64,000 nt of DNA from Lacrimispora amygdalina (GCF_900205965.1 NZ_OAOF01000018.1:48474-112473), one strand, 5' to 3'. Numbered from the stretch's first letter, positions 15,001 to 20,153 are shown. The notes: generated from the letters alone by a model not told the origin. Translations and numbers: made by a program.

Positions 15001-15263
15001 GCGGTGGCGGAAATGACGATGGACCAACACCTCGTCCAACTCAAAGTACAGTAACCATAATACCGGATCCTGTGCCTCTGGCAAACATGCCAGGTGATAA
15101 CCAGATTGATTTTGTAACGATTGATGACGGAAATGTCCCTCTGGCAAAATTGCCAAAAACAGGTGAGCGCAAATCCAATGCCGGAAAAGTTATGGTGGCA
15201 CTGTCAGGCTTCATGCTGGCACTGTATGCGGCACTTAATAAAAAGAAGAAGTTAGAGAAATAA
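1..15263 (+). CDS. Giant LPXTG-anchored Cna-B/SpaA-repeat surface protein, 5'-partial
   Basis: The frame is open from base 3, so about 5,086 residues are visible and the true start and signal peptide lie outside; the GTG at 27 has no ribosome binding site. Order seen: a globular segment (to about 430), an A/T/E/Q/S-rich linker (430-930), a candidate ligand-binding head (about 1100-2780), a long series of Cna-B/SpaA beta-sandwich domains (2800-8780), DUF11-like domains (about 8790-10600), an SdrD_B-like segment with VWIDDDNNGIQNE (about 10770-11350), more SpaA domains to 14990, a Pro/Gly linker, then LPKTGE (15150-15167), a hydrophobic helix and KKKKLEK. Strand-A Lys and motifs such as TLKETQAP are typical of self-forming isopeptide bonds. 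Role by family: sortase-anchored adhesin or fibrillar stalk. No sortase gene is in the window, and the ligand is unknown. Confidence 0.93.
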   Translation, partial: ATPSQAKQVIDVKVTQSAIEKVLKKDSDRRPELKEDMIPFKGEQKDLVIEKLYEELDGKTLILQKKSGKAMYLVVVSDVLDGEPFSWSDESDRIKQEAILQSVQIIGVNGYKDRQCEFRLRIVSDNFVVTDAQLDEYAVVGENTEDIITNKSGSSASGSASAGGTAAGTQADSKAEIQTETAAVTQTAAETQAAAETQTETAAETQEVESDSNIKDDHNTESPGTEPITSTEKETEAAEPNVNENNASDTASDEVKSESKEEVKTEQTEPEKAEVQEQDSNNSVDSESGNDSSVSENKTENLQVSISRHQVPVLTEAQETATPSETVSEPESFDSADIVSVGNGRVLSGEEKSALMGIDGEEDEKTFSLTSLFTQPSFSMVVPSFGITLLNMEVSDEAKLSPYETALSYYGEDASDRKDTVEINLSQSMTGEIKAGKLFNYTITYTMQAAPLYEYAAGGKLSLFDTYENAVIYFTVPAGIKLEEQSGKVELSTSDSEKSVYAIQVGDENHTIRPGKSDNIVINAYIDGNGKRAVGEKFALSDNSVAFHADVKVADKTDKENVTYPGNIPTVTYADQPSQTQLQLISDDEWHIKKSVYPTDHSYTVVKDDAENPKYVDITYMIEVGMYGNPGVISTQPSGTIYQTYGRTGFENNSFHITDNLSITTPNAPDGMKPISVSATWGDKKSLSFRQDGDGSIVIDDFKTQGQNEADDIYVSDAAPTYSSYLVTARYPYEPFVLKYNDPRVNDSSVFTILNQAHLEYIKLGTSQVMKEDSEAAVAVHEVNNPAVIQIVKLLDEGIGVLKPYDLTMEKEYPGSAEFEIYSVDSQGNETPYDNYTVLEPNGNLLVKGIIAVNPSNETDEELPYTTGSRGYIQIQADPGTYVIKEGRKPAGTEYGYAVVDSNTFRDSQEIKFSIKAGENKEVKVINNVVGKGAIEFYKKARTWNSVDTNETDLGPLIGAEFTLYQKIDGTLSEVTTVKSDEKGFVRFKPVTPGEYIVREKSAGGYILDTHDYPVTVRKGETSALKEDRNYLVNTLNKAKVQVTKLLQRDDGTYGGVPWQYRRDFNNHFWFESSVGGSSWSRVSVNSKKTYSLDGNSKFTAELPIYDSGNHLIRYRVVEQLPDRYYDGNSEGDGVTTETKDKKTYLYKEFTLVPLTTTSVQLKNNRQGVLKLQKETWTFGSGDSSGKLITNNSNAGFKFKLYVADKNQNNYSEVTPAKSYVTDQKGIVIADNLDISKDYYWSEENSSDRLEAEEDGKTIDNVLINGEKISLIGPFTVSRQSDTSVKAYNIPQKVPYWLHKYDITDEAKTITATFIITRKEDEVFKGTVSANGTFVSLDPGTTYVAKEIQAPENYVGEEIREFTTPSGPINRKQLKDWFSNESTTTHLKFYNKPYQTVNLKKIKYSSDGKEDSKAKLSFEVYQKDGDTFQPVTLPNKNNIIVSNTDTVMAPGKYYFKEVLDSDVINPLFLMNNKTDGSYKGYIIQNRMVYYGPAEVNAVDINGKKNIDLMLNDNKALVNFQNEGRVKVTKLDALRNTPVSGAEFGIYLKSKFRQDDWVNSIKNPIQTVTSGTNGQAVFDSNELRIFDDSGNRIPYVIAEITAPSGYLPSYKVLTTTLTEGKTISTVNGESSGAPLIIKDEPKLTIRTQKYWRDSWNDQFHEVNQALGNVSLALYKVNRDQPETADLVTVQVTNEFDGIATFNDIDRNDTYYVAEVRVPTRSESRLPFELNMGNKEPLPLENGQPARSLSVADLKERYNAVSFSGKDLPGNVESLVRYTDPIFNYKSWVQFNIWKTCDGITFGGGTHDIHMVNGAGFTLYKMLSDTKNLSSVKLEDFTDEEKFESEGQYESGTRIDPETGKRLDGQFDTTILDDGYVYWLIEDKAAPGYTLDEGGKIAAVFVPDHSGYSGYKEIRHPYQSGRNEKIAVIVNQHSNGGTGLENYHFQVALNKWLEITKNNYTLLGGVKFRLWLLDPANSEKLLPIDVVETGLESDSIHKTGYALSKIIRLDELSNQITAMGKNPRDFLTYNTEGEPVKLSVGLEEIYAPSKVTLDSTLHILEVTVPINNDHIDDQYFWDDSKTDPKYRLINQVSEEYPVTIKKYGYIPDSSTFYKTDDELDGMNIQKTPLAGVKFEVWRYQWNNNEYKYEKYGTYTTKDSGQIEIPGGLPSGLYRMKETLTSQQQEQYITMYTGGNLWRYFTVASSSLTVPVYNAQKPMLEIEKTSWNGEKPEGLSGIRFSLKTPSGGTASAITQKQADGRYLAVLDGLESGIYTITNETLGSSAEKITADNYFEPTSISVGYKPVADGNKVTLVPVADGINGQLAALTIRNPRLAQLTLYKTDGESKKSDASMKGAEFRLEYMKFRTDTDLDGGILRNVEDPAYEKPSEGFSSISRTLEDRKDGSYVLKNCQPGWYRITEVKAPEGYTVDTAPLVVAVTGDMTGTYKNAEVTFENREKVALTITKNLYFGDGFINDQNIKERLPAQVIFDVFTYSDAEKAYKPVYDENHQPVAVTIHNFEAAAGYYTAEGKVLLAQYPEGGAYYVKERENPDWMLTGETGVTNAKLWSDGYIQVGTNNDFTTKTPVAIGIDNQYAKARIRITKVDAADYSKKLTGAGFRLYSDQALTSYVGDFKEIGTSGVYEYELSTKKYSLGTYYVKETNAPVGYLTIGTAIPEQGLTAETGKTTEITVENQGGIDFQITKYSGDGKTEAAKAGMTFELYKRAEGNIWNYVTEGTTDSQGKLSFRGLKQEPGYSYGLYEVPDKDHGFDTYRVEAFEGEHGMILPVTADLVKNGDTRTGLDLYVLSGDDTKAPGVYQFTVHNQEALPLKLFKNDVNKQDNPSGSIHAFIKVTNKETGKQVGDIITVPYGETGTTVMLLPGVYELEETAITPNTDGYVINPDDSRTIYKKEVTIEKGTVPPPCEFTNVKQKTGVSLEKTTQTASLKDLWWNDGQMVTYTLTPGAINTIPLDQYEVTDQGLTMLDSGKNTLDETQYSDEKYTIVSVKPGKAAQLNRLKEGNTGTIVADVTFYGFDGSQAGEVQTVSVSGDGEIGEIKPVSGRMVKSFKISYRDDTLKESTEHAYTLGQDFVPGTITVTAKLNRQDATLKDGSYKKDIKYIRNKADVTMKYRKWDVNGNLNSSQESSQTEALCDISVIQSQAPTMAVSKNVNPVKGVQPGDTLTYTLTVNNTTTSSDSQIAPIQKPVLIDLVPLGVTVSGETSGEDRLLTAVAVESGPAGVSIDKTVRKVDPLTGRETLFIRLNGNLEKGESVTVSVKAKIAGNIINYGKNILNTLFVTSDVLQPAFSLNQTGASFMIQTSSGIKWPSNDLPAAALLPDENYRSYGYVSDSAENTMSTGTGIQLYKEVKGNLDTRFVSGSTAGKVAKSADDTDLTKYDGSVLYRLMVNNASAQDYVSQLQLMDIMPVKGDFSTSKFERLSDFRLKYDSIQSIEIENRKDNGDSGRKVRDFEYQITYSDQTFDSKETAIAAKNAMLDDNTSNFWSDRSSDPTAIRIKITDPKFYLAPGENLVVTYKTVVPYNKAEELEDAAYGYAVNDFATAFSYKESGLESEEKKFSQAQTSNSVQVLLVPGNVKVSGRVWIDDDNNGIQNESVENDHLLTDLFPLLQSGYFKVSLQKYSKNGDDQTSTEPGTADARFLFDDLTPAKPYGLTGSEFTESDEDGWYSGSSLRVTSLKGDDPAHYQIEVSRGTMPKGFEDLVLKLAKPNMLPDGENKKAGRSRLPKTLLEGGANYDESRDSNFNETKNGYSSEDFFLWSTAGEYDTTKDIGFVPYRKVTVKKINKAQNPVEGAHFTVYGPFTNEEMEYFNRTPITDSSVLGSPLSEGVTTLTDGEAVWNAGELLYYRNYIITEDGAPAGYQLDHAVSGDMVTMDSYKVQGQKAWILKSKEFKTEADPIPSTVTVEDSYITGSLEFTKLDGLTRDKLAGATFEIKKQGTVVKDAWNALIASMKKDAASMGITDVKETEKGVRFKITDGLVKITGIPLGSYTLSEIQVPDGYDISGRPEESGFEISSQGQQAQLSKIEGNVIENTRTEYSLSIRKADNAGNAAVKGISFSISGPGTYESSTWNPFSRNKFKINDPDHSGYEVKQTGNDGVVTWNLPYGDYEITELSAPGYQTIEPFYVRIGQDGTVSLLNGKDRPELALESQAQKEINVVVTNQIQTAPITIEKMDEESKNLITGAWFELSGTSLVKGAFETYLENVTGIGVSSVTTKYDGGVLSVSFRMEGLGDSRQAVLTRVPYGTYTLKETQAPAGYLFGGIYGFTKDFKLDKPEGISLTGDKAVINKPHELTIEKRDKSTNALLSNAVFVLMTADGKYVSLDDNDSYTGLTDKNEEASSFTTGSDGTVTVKRLPAGNYVLKEIKAPENYSVSADTEVSVLETGNTDRIKVYDVRDRAKIRINKAAAHNHELHLSGAVFEIYSDKDLTALAGTVITGYEGTGESQMLPLGTYYVKEKTAPDGYEASSRVYEVTLKEDSESGTVTSDGSQLVFNDYGTGNLTFDKVDGVTEKLLPAAEFSLTEKTVQVEGSFEDFAKKLLAMNVEELDAMGIRDVKKSDNSIRFTAFNGHVDMGKIPYGTYTLKEEKAPEGYLSLSGNAEFDFTISADHKSAVLSTDNKVVNDRAQFIIKLKKTDNLKRSISGIKFHILGPGSYEETGILTVFGSSRFHTKPEAGSGTFVTGDDGSLSLGLKHGDYQIREDASDRYDSIEPFYIRVDEKGVVSILKDNSKAVSVENESEKTITVTNQISTGSMSLEKVDSENTNKRLDGAEFTLTNISTMVPGAWDSYRSLAASNGAAWTQENVKGNTITFTLAGKAEITNLPYGTYRITETKAPEGYLLGTQPWSREFTLSRSQTSELFVKPALFGKARGAVENQPSKVTVVKTNAVYADIRLEGAEFTMKNSGGSYVKLNGGSFAGYTAEEKEASRFKTDSSGQYIIKRLPADTYTIKETRAPYGYRINNSIPPLTLDGINSFTITIQDKRIRGGGGNDDGPTPRPTQSTVTIIPDPVPLANMPGDNQIDFVTIDDGNVPLAKLPKTGERKSNAGKVMVALSGFMLALYAALNKKKKLEK
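555..620 (+). repeat. 18-bp in-frame tandem repeat in adhesin linker
   Basis: Two nearly identical 18-base units start at 555 and 573 and a degenerate third follows from 591. They encode six-residue units TQTAAE and TQAAAE, then TQTETAAETQ. They lie inside the low-complexity linker of the giant surface protein. Unit length is a multiple of three, so slippage would change linker length without breaking the frame. Confidence 0.8.
11772..14990 (+). repeat. Duplicated four-domain block (B-C-B-D, K, B-C-B-D) in adhesin stalk
   Basis: Nine consecutive SpaA-like domains follow an ordered pattern. B domains (11772, 12540, 13536, 14292) carry a helical insert with a V.GAW/SF core and end in a PYGTYxxxE-like strand. 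C domains (12149, 13919) share GPGxYE, a disordered loop, then IEPFYxRxxxxGxVSxL. D domains (12914, 14675) share YVxLxxxxSxxGxT and RLPAxxYxxKExxAP. A single K domain (13239) separates the two B-C-B-D blocks. The copies are diverged at DNA level, so the duplication is old. Confidence 0.8.
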
Positions 15264-15281
15264 ATAAATCAAAATGCTTGG

Positions 15282-15310
15282 TTGACTTTATTAAATTAAC
15301 TTGCTATAAT
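15282..15310 (+). promoter_or_regulatory. gdhA promoter
   Basis: TTGACT at 15282-15287 and a perfect TATAAT at 15305-15310 are separated by 17 bases, a near-consensus sigma-A promoter. Transcription should start near 15317, giving gdhA a leader of about 100 bases that contains the hairpin at 15335-15364. Confidence 0.85.
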
Positions 15311-15334
15311 TTTAAAAAGTTATGGTGAGGATAT

Positions 15335-15370
15335 AAGGCCGGAACTTTTAAGAGTTCCGGTCTTATTTTA
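15335..15370 (+). terminator. Hairpin in gdhA leader (terminator or attenuator)
   Basis: CCGGAACT (15339-15346) pairs with AGTTCCGG (15353-15360), and flanking bases extend the stem to about 12 pairs with a six-base loop. The sequence after it is T-rich. It lies downstream of the gdhA promoter, so it could attenuate gdhA or protect its 5' end, as well as stop read-through from the giant gene. Confidence 0.55.
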
Positions 15371-15416
15371 ACATTTGAAATAACTTTCATTTATTAACTT
15401 AGGGGGAAAGAATATT

Positions 15417-16751
15417 ATGTCCTACGTGGATGAAGTTTATGACAGAGTCGTAAAACAGAACCCAGGTGAAGGGGAGTTTCACCAGGCAGTGAAGGAAGTT
15501 CTTGATTCACTGCGCATAGTTATTGATGCCAATGAAGCAAAATACAGAAAAGCGGCACTTTTGGAGCGCCTGGTAGAGCCTGAACGTATTATTTCTTTTC
15601 GTGTACCGTGGGTAGATGACAGCGGTCAGGTAAGAGTAAATAAGGGATTTCGAGTACAGTTTAACAGCGCAATCGGGCCTTACAAGGGAGGATTAAGACT
15701 TCATCCTTCTGTAAACCAGGGGATTTTAAAATTTTTGGGTTTTGAACAGACGTTTAAAAATTCTTTAACCGGACTTCCCATTGGCGGAGGAAAAGGAGGA
15801 TCTGATTTTGATCCGAAGGGTAAATCAGACAGAGAAGTTATGTCATTTTGCCAGAGTTTTATGACCGAATTATCCAAATACATTGGTGCAGATCAGGATG
15901 TACCGGCAGGAGATATCGGCGTAGGAGCAAGAGAGATCGGCTATCTATACGGTCAATATAAGCGCATGACCGGGCTTTATGAGGGGGTTCTTACCGGAAA
16001 GGGGCTTACCTACGGAGGATCCCTGGTACGTACCCAGGCGACCGGTTATGGGTTGATCTACATTCTTGATGAGATGCTCAAACATAACGGCAGAGACTTA
16101 GAAGGAAAGAATCTGGTAATATCAGGATCAGGGAATGTGGCGATCTATGCATCAGAAAAGGCAATTCAGCTGGGAGCTAAGGTAGTAGCTTTAAGCGATT
16201 CCAATGGATATATTTATGATAAGAATGGCATACGCCTTGATGTAGTAAAACAAATCAAGGAAGTTCGAAGAGGACGGATTAAAGAATATGCAAATGAAGT
16301 GGCTTCTTCAGTCTACACAGAAGGAAGGGGGATCTGGAACGTTCCATGTGATATTGCTCTTCCCTGTGCCACTCAGAATGAATTGAATTTAGAGGATGCC
16401 AAAAAGTTGAAAGCAAACGGCTGTTTTGCAGTTGCAGAAGGTGCAAACATGCCGTCTACCAGAGAGGCAACCGATTTCTTCCTGGAGAATGCAGTAATGT
16501 TTATGCCTGGCAAGGCAGCTAATGCAGGCGGAGTGGCAACTTCCGCACTGGAGATGAGCCAGAACAGTTTAAGGCTTTCCTGGAGTTTTGATGAAGTGGA
16601 TAAGAAGCTTCATGATATCATGGTAGGAATCTACGAAAAGACTGCGAAAGCTGCGAAACGTTACGGCGTAAAGGGAAATTATGTGGCAGGGGCCAATATT
16701 GCGGGATTTGAGAAAGTGGTAGAGGCCATGATGGCGCAGGGCGTCGTATAA
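15417..16751 (+). CDS. gdhA: NADP-type glutamate dehydrogenase
   Basis: The cytoplasmic enzyme interconverts 2-oxoglutarate plus ammonia and glutamate, linking nitrogen assimilation to carbon metabolism. The 444-residue length is that of the hexameric bacterial class. Visible signatures are the substrate-binding GPYKGGLRLHPSVN, the glycine-rich catalytic segment PIGGGKGGSDFDP, and the Rossmann motif VISGSGNVAIYASEKA in the C-terminal half. A strong AGGGGGA ribosome binding site at 15401-15407 supports the ATG at 15417. The gene appears monocistronic, with its own promoter at 15282 and a hairpin in its leader. NADP preference is inferred from overall similarity to the GdhA class. Confidence 0.97.
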   Translation: MSYVDEVYDRVVKQNPGEGEFHQAVKEVLDSLRIVIDANEAKYRKAALLERLVEPERIISFRVPWVDDSGQVRVNKGFRVQFNSAIGPYKGGLRLHPSVNQGILKFLGFEQTFKNSLTGLPIGGGKGGSDFDPKGKSDREVMSFCQSFMTELSKYIGADQDVPAGDIGVGAREIGYLYGQYKRMTGLYEGVLTGKGLTYGGSLVRTQATGYGLIYILDEMLKHNGRDLEGKNLVISGSGNVAIYASEKAIQLGAKVVALSDSNGYIYDKNGIRLDVVKQIKEVRRGRIKEYANEVASSVYTEGRGIWNVPCDIALPCATQNELNLEDAKKLKANGCFAVAEGANMPSTREATDFFLENAVMFMPGKAANAGGVATSALEMSQNSLRLSWSFDEVDKKLHDIMVGIYEKTAKAAKRYGVKGNYVAGANIAGFEKVVEAMMAQGVV

Positions 16752-16833
16752 GACCGGTGGACTTAAATTTGTTATCATCAAAAATTTTACTGGAATTATC
16801 AAATGTTTTAGTATATAATAAACGGTAAGGCTT

Positions 16834-16862
16834 GAGGCGGAGTGTTCTTCGCCTTATTGTTT
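16834..16862 (+). terminator. Terminator-like hairpin after gdhA
   Basis: Bases 16834-16842 can pair with 16847-16855 (nine pairs, two of them G-U) around a TGTT tetraloop, followed by TATTGTTTT. It lies 83 bases after the gdhA stop. A TATAAT-like box at 16814-16819 precedes it, with only a weak -35, so it could instead lie in the leader of the next gene. Confidence 0.6.
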
Positions 16863-16906
16863 TCCTGAAAATTATCTTAGAAAAACAGAAAGCAGGTGAT
16901 GATTCT

Positions 16907-17794
16907 ATGCACAAATTCTTAAGAACCATTGGTTTCAGTCTTTATGAAAAAGACAGGGATATTGATAAGCTGCTGGATAGGCTCTGTGAAGATCTGTCCG
17001 ACATGAGAAGGATTCAGATTGACGAAGAGTCCAATCTGTGTGAAATCCGCAGAGAAGCGGCTCCTGGTATGGGGATTGCCATCTATGGAGAGATGGACCG
17101 GGATGGAAAGTTTCAAAGAATGTACTATTACCCCTATTTAAAAAGCAGCGATATAACTTCGGAGGTGTCATGCTCCATACAGCGTCATACGGAACGGGAA
17201 ACCTATGCCGGACTTTTAGACGAATATAAAGTTGGAATTTCTCTAATCTTTTATATAGACAATTCCTTTGAATGCAGAGAACGGCTCATAGACCATCATT
17301 CCATGGATACCAGCTATTCATGCCTTACCGGTCTTGCAGTCAGCGGAAAGGTACTTCTCCCGATTCAGAAGTCAGATAAGCAGAGGGAAAAAGCGAAAGT
17401 CGCTGCAAAGGACCGCAACAATCTGCTGGAAGCCGCAAAGAACGGGGATGAAGATGCCATGGAGACACTTACCATTGAAGATATTGATCTTTACTCCCAG
17501 GCATCCAGGCGTGTGATGAAGGAAGACTTATATTCGATTATTGATTCCTGTTTTATGCCCTGCGGCGTAGAATGCGACCAGTATTCTGTGATTGGTGAAA
17601 TCATTAAAATCGATGAGAAAAAGAACCAGATTACGGAAGAAGAAGTTTATGATTTCACTCTTGAGTGCAGTGATTTAATATTCCATGTCTGTATAGCAAA
17701 AAAAGATTTAACAGGTACGCCTGAAATAGGGCGCAGATTTAAAGGACAGATCTGGATGCAGGGAACAGTAAAATTCAAGGAAAACGTAGAATAA
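16907..17794 (+). CDS. DUF3881 family protein
   Basis: This is a 295-residue soluble protein of unknown function. The start at MHKFLRTIGFS is preceded by AGGTGAT at a good distance. A longer frame beginning TTG at 16832 would translate through the hairpin at 16834-16855 and is unlikely. It has no signal peptide or membrane segment. It contains scattered cysteines (for example SCFMPCGVECDQ near the middle of the C-terminal half) and an acidic, lysine-rich linker. The family assignment rests on recognising the N-terminal MHKFLRTIGFS type and the overall pattern in Lachnospiraceae; no catalytic motif was seen. The next transcript, tRNA-Arg, has its own promoter just downstream. Confidence 0.8.
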   Translation: MHKFLRTIGFSLYEKDRDIDKLLDRLCEDLSDMRRIQIDEESNLCEIRREAAPGMGIAIYGEMDRDGKFQRMYYYPYLKSSDITSEVSCSIQRHTERETYAGLLDEYKVGISLIFYIDNSFECRERLIDHHSMDTSYSCLTGLAVSGKVLLPIQKSDKQREKAKVAAKDRNNLLEAAKNGDEDAMETLTIEDIDLYSQASRRVMKEDLYSIIDSCFMPCGVECDQYSVIGEIIKIDEKKNQITEEEVYDFTLECSDLIFHVCIAKKDLTGTPEIGRRFKGQIWMQGTVKFKENVE

Positions 17795-17807
17795 ATCCAA
17801 GATAGAC

Positions 17808-17836
17808 TTGACGAAATCTATAATTTTGAATATAAT
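17808..17836 (+). promoter_or_regulatory. tRNA-Arg promoter
   Basis: TTGACG at 17808-17813 and TATAAT at 17831-17836 have a 17-base spacer. Transcription should start near 17843, directly before the leader hairpin at 17848-17872. Confidence 0.88.
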
Positions 17837-17847
17837 AAGTTTTGGAC

Positions 17848-17872
17848 TGTGCTGCAGGTTTCCTGCGGCACA
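17848..17872 (+). other. Hairpin in pre-tRNA-Arg leader
   Basis: TGTGCTGCAGG pairs with CCTGCGGCACA (11 pairs, one G-U) around a TTT loop. It sits at the predicted 5' end of the transcript and ends five bases before the mature tRNA. There is no U-tract, so it is not a terminator; it may protect the 5' end or shape RNase P processing. Confidence 0.75.
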
Positions 17873-17877
17873 GAGAT

Positions 17878-17951
17878 GTTTCCGTAGCTCAGCTGGATAG
17901 AGCGACCGCCTCCTAAGCGGTAGGCCGGGTGTTCAAATCACCTCGGGAACA
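17878..17951 (+). tRNA. tRNA-Arg (anticodon CCT)
   Basis: The acceptor stem GTTTCCG/CGGGAAC, D arm GCTC...GAGC, anticodon stem ACCGC/GCGGT with loop CTCCTAA, and T arm with TTCAAAT all fold. The anticodon CCT reads AGG. The discriminator is A at 17951, and no CCA is encoded. Confidence 0.96.
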
Positions 17952-17957
17952 GGATAG

Positions 17958-17993
17958 GGTACCGAAGCCGTCTGGTTTTCGGTACCTTTTTTT
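17958..17993 (+). terminator. tRNA-Arg terminator
   Basis: GGTACCGAA (17958-17966) pairs perfectly with TTCGGTACC (17978-17986), followed by seven T residues. It is a strong intrinsic terminator seven bases after the tRNA. Confidence 0.93.
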
Positions 17994-18000
17994 AGGTGTG

Positions 18001-18702
18001 CTATGGAAAGTAAATCCTACCAACGATAAGATCTTCTATAGATACGTAAACAGGTAATGCAGGCGCTGTATAAGAAGAGGGGCTGCAAACCGAGAGTGCA
18101 TAATCATCTGATATTTTATAGTAATTTATGAGGTAGGGAGTGGGGTGATTTTCTAAAGTAATAGTCTTTTCTGATACATAGAAATTATTCAGAGGTTCTC
18201 CCAGCCCTTTCCCAATACATTTTAAGTAGCTTTCTTTTGCTGTCCAAAACCGGAAAAAGTAATGATACGATTCAGGTGCTGTAACTGAGTTTATTAATTG
18301 TATTTCTTTTTCATGAAAATAGTGGTTTGCAATGTCTAAATCCATATCTAAGCTTATCTGCTCAATATCAATTCCGATATCAGAATCTGAAACAGCGCAT
18401 GCAACCAAGTCTCCGGAATGTGAAATATTAAAGGAAACATCAGGATAGTCCGGCAGAATTGGTTTGCCATATGGATTATAGGTAAATTGAAGTGGAGTTT
18501 CCGGTATGGCAGATCCCGATCTTTTAGAAAGACCGTAACGCAGCAGCATTTCCCCACAGACAGTTCGGGCTATATCAATTTCATGCCGGTATTTTATGGC
18601 CTTTTTTTGGCGCTCCTGGCTTAGAAGCTGTATAAATGTTTTTAAAATGCTGCTATTAATATTATTGCAGGAAAGTATATATAATTCATATGCCTGTTTC
18701 AT
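18001..18702 (-). CDS. 4'-phosphopantetheinyl transferase, Sfp type
   Basis: The enzyme transfers phosphopantetheine from coenzyme A to a serine on carrier proteins of fatty-acid, polyketide or nonribosomal peptide synthesis. The 233 residues match the Sfp/Gsp class. Visible motifs are FNISHSGDLVACA (about 91-103), the magnesium-binding GIDIE (110-114) and the FWTAKESYLKCIGKGL block (152-167) carrying the catalytic Glu and Lys. ATG at 18702 is chosen over the TTG one codon upstream; the ribosome binding site is weak. A TATAAT-like box lies upstream. No carrier-protein or synthase gene is in the window, so the substrate is not indicated by context. Confidence 0.9.
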   Translation of the reverse strand: MKQAYELYILSCNNINSSILKTFIQLLSQERQKKAIKYRHEIDIARTVCGEMLLRYGLSKRSGSAIPETPLQFTYNPYGKPILPDYPDVSFNISHSGDLVACAVSDSDIGIDIEQISLDMDLDIANHYFHEKEIQLINSVTAPESYHYFFRFWTAKESYLKCIGKGLGEPLNNFYVSEKTITLENHPTPYLINYYKISDDYALSVCSPSSYTAPALPVYVSIEDLIVGRIYFP

Positions 18703-18806
18703 CAAAGGTACTCAATTCTATGGATATTTATGGTAGTTACATATGTATTATACCATATCTTTTAGATTAAATGGTTACCTGAACTTTATATTTCATTAAA
18801 CTTACT

Positions 18807-18837
18807 GAAAAAAGCATGCCTGGAATACTCCAGGCAT
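18807..18837 (-). terminator. Terminator of the dehydrogenase-TRAP operon
   Basis: ATGCCTGGA (18816-18824) pairs with TCCAGGCAT (18829-18837) around a four-base loop. Read on the minus strand, the stem is followed by GCTTTTTTC, placing the U-tract just after dctM. Confidence 0.85.
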
Positions 18838-18851
18838 TTATAAGTTTCCCA

Positions 18852-20144
18852 TTAACCACCAAGCCATTTTAATGGTACTGTAACTAAAGGCGGAAAGAGA
18901 ATAAGTGCAAACACCAGGATCACCTGGAGTACATAGTAAGGCATAACAGGTTTAATGATTTTTTCCATACTTACCTTTCCTGTAGCACAGGCAACATTCA
19001 GTACAGGACCTACGGGTGGAGATGTGAGTCCAAGTACATTGGCAAGGGTAAATACCACACCGAAATAAATGGGATCTATTCCGGCAGCGTGGATCAGTGG
19101 AAGCATAATAGGTGTCATGATTAAGATGGTTGGAACAACATCAATGCAGGTTCCCATAATAATAATGATAATCTGAAGTACCAGGTTTAACAGTGCAGGA
19201 TTTGCAGTAAGACCATGTAATGATTCTGTCAGCATCTGGGGAATCCGGGATATAGTCATCATATAGGCAGCAACCTGTGCAGTGGCAGCCAGAAACATGA
19301 CAACACTGGACATTTTAGCAGCAGCTACGAAAGCCTTAATTAAATCCTTAAATTTCAGTTCTCTGTAAACAAAAACACCTACAGCAATAGCGTAAACAAC
19401 TGCAATTACACCTGCCTCTGTAGCAGTGAAAACACCTCCTCTAAGACCAAACAAGATAATAAGCGGCAGTAACAATGCCCATAATCCGTTAATAAAAATC
19501 TTCATGACTTCCCGAAATGAGTATTTTGTTGTATCCGCTTCTAAGTTGTCCTTTCTGGTGACGAAAAACCAGACACCACACATAATAATTGTTAAGTAAG
19601 CTGCAGGAGCAATTCCGCCTAAAAAGAGGGATTTGATTGAGCAGCCGGCTGCGACACCATATACAATCATTGGAATAGACGGCGGCATAATAGGAGCTAC
19701 AAGATTAGAACTGGCTACAAGACCGGAGGCTTTTGCACGGTCATATCCGGAATCTACCATCATGGGAATCAAAATTGCCCCAAGTGCGGCAGTGCTTGCA
19801 ACCGCAGACCCTACCAGGCTTGCAAACATCAGACAAGCCAATATGGTTACATAACCAAGGCCGCCGCGAAACCGTCCTACGAAAATGTTGCAGAATTTAA
19901 TAATCCGGTTCGTAAGGCCGCCACGGTTCATTAACTCACCGGCAAGGACAAAAAAGGGGAGTGCCATCATGGTAACGCTGTCGGTTCCCCGCATAAGCTG
20001 CGCCGCGATGATCTGCGGGTTAACGTTGTTGCCTCCAAGTACCATAGCAGTGGCAGCACCGCAAAGAATAAGTGCGTAAGCAATAGGCAGACCAATTGCG
20101 ATTCCGCCGATCAAAAATAGTAAAAAATAAATTAAGATTGACAT
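18852..20144 (-). CDS. dctM: TRAP transporter large permease DctM
   Basis: This 430-residue, about 12-helix membrane protein is the translocation subunit of a sodium-coupled tripartite transporter for organic acids. Seen: an N-terminal helix, then family-typical GLPIAYALILCGAA and LPFFVLAGELMNRGGLTNRI, the segment SAVASTAALGAILIPMM, and a matching second half ending in LTSPPVGPVLNVACA. GGAGGAACC precedes the ATG. It is the last gene of an operon (dehydrogenase, dctP, dctQ, dctM), nine bases after dctQ. Clear DctM family; the substrate is not determined by sequence. Confidence 0.96.
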   Translation of the reverse strand: MSILIYFLLFLIGGIAIGLPIAYALILCGAATAMVLGGNNVNPQIIAAQLMRGTDSVTMMALPFFVLAGELMNRGGLTNRIIKFCNIFVGRFRGGLGYVTILACLMFASLVGSAVASTAALGAILIPMMVDSGYDRAKASGLVASSNLVAPIMPPSIPMIVYGVAAGCSIKSLFLGGIAPAAYLTIIMCGVWFFVTRKDNLEADTTKYSFREVMKIFINGLWALLLPLIILFGLRGGVFTATEAGVIAVVYAIAVGVFVYRELKFKDLIKAFVAAAKMSSVVMFLAATAQVAAYMMTISRIPQMLTESLHGLTANPALLNLVLQIIIIIMGTCIDVVPTILIMTPIMLPLIHAAGIDPIYFGVVFTLANVLGLTSPPVGPVLNVACATGKVSMEKIIKPVMPYYVLQVILVFALILFPPLVTVPLKWLGG

Positions 20145-20153
20145 GGTTCCTCC

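Noticed and set aside
16832..16906. TTG-initiated N-terminal extension of the DUF3881 protein
   Set aside because: The extension is encoded by the hairpin at 16834-16855, while MHKFLRTIGFS at 16907 has its own binding site.
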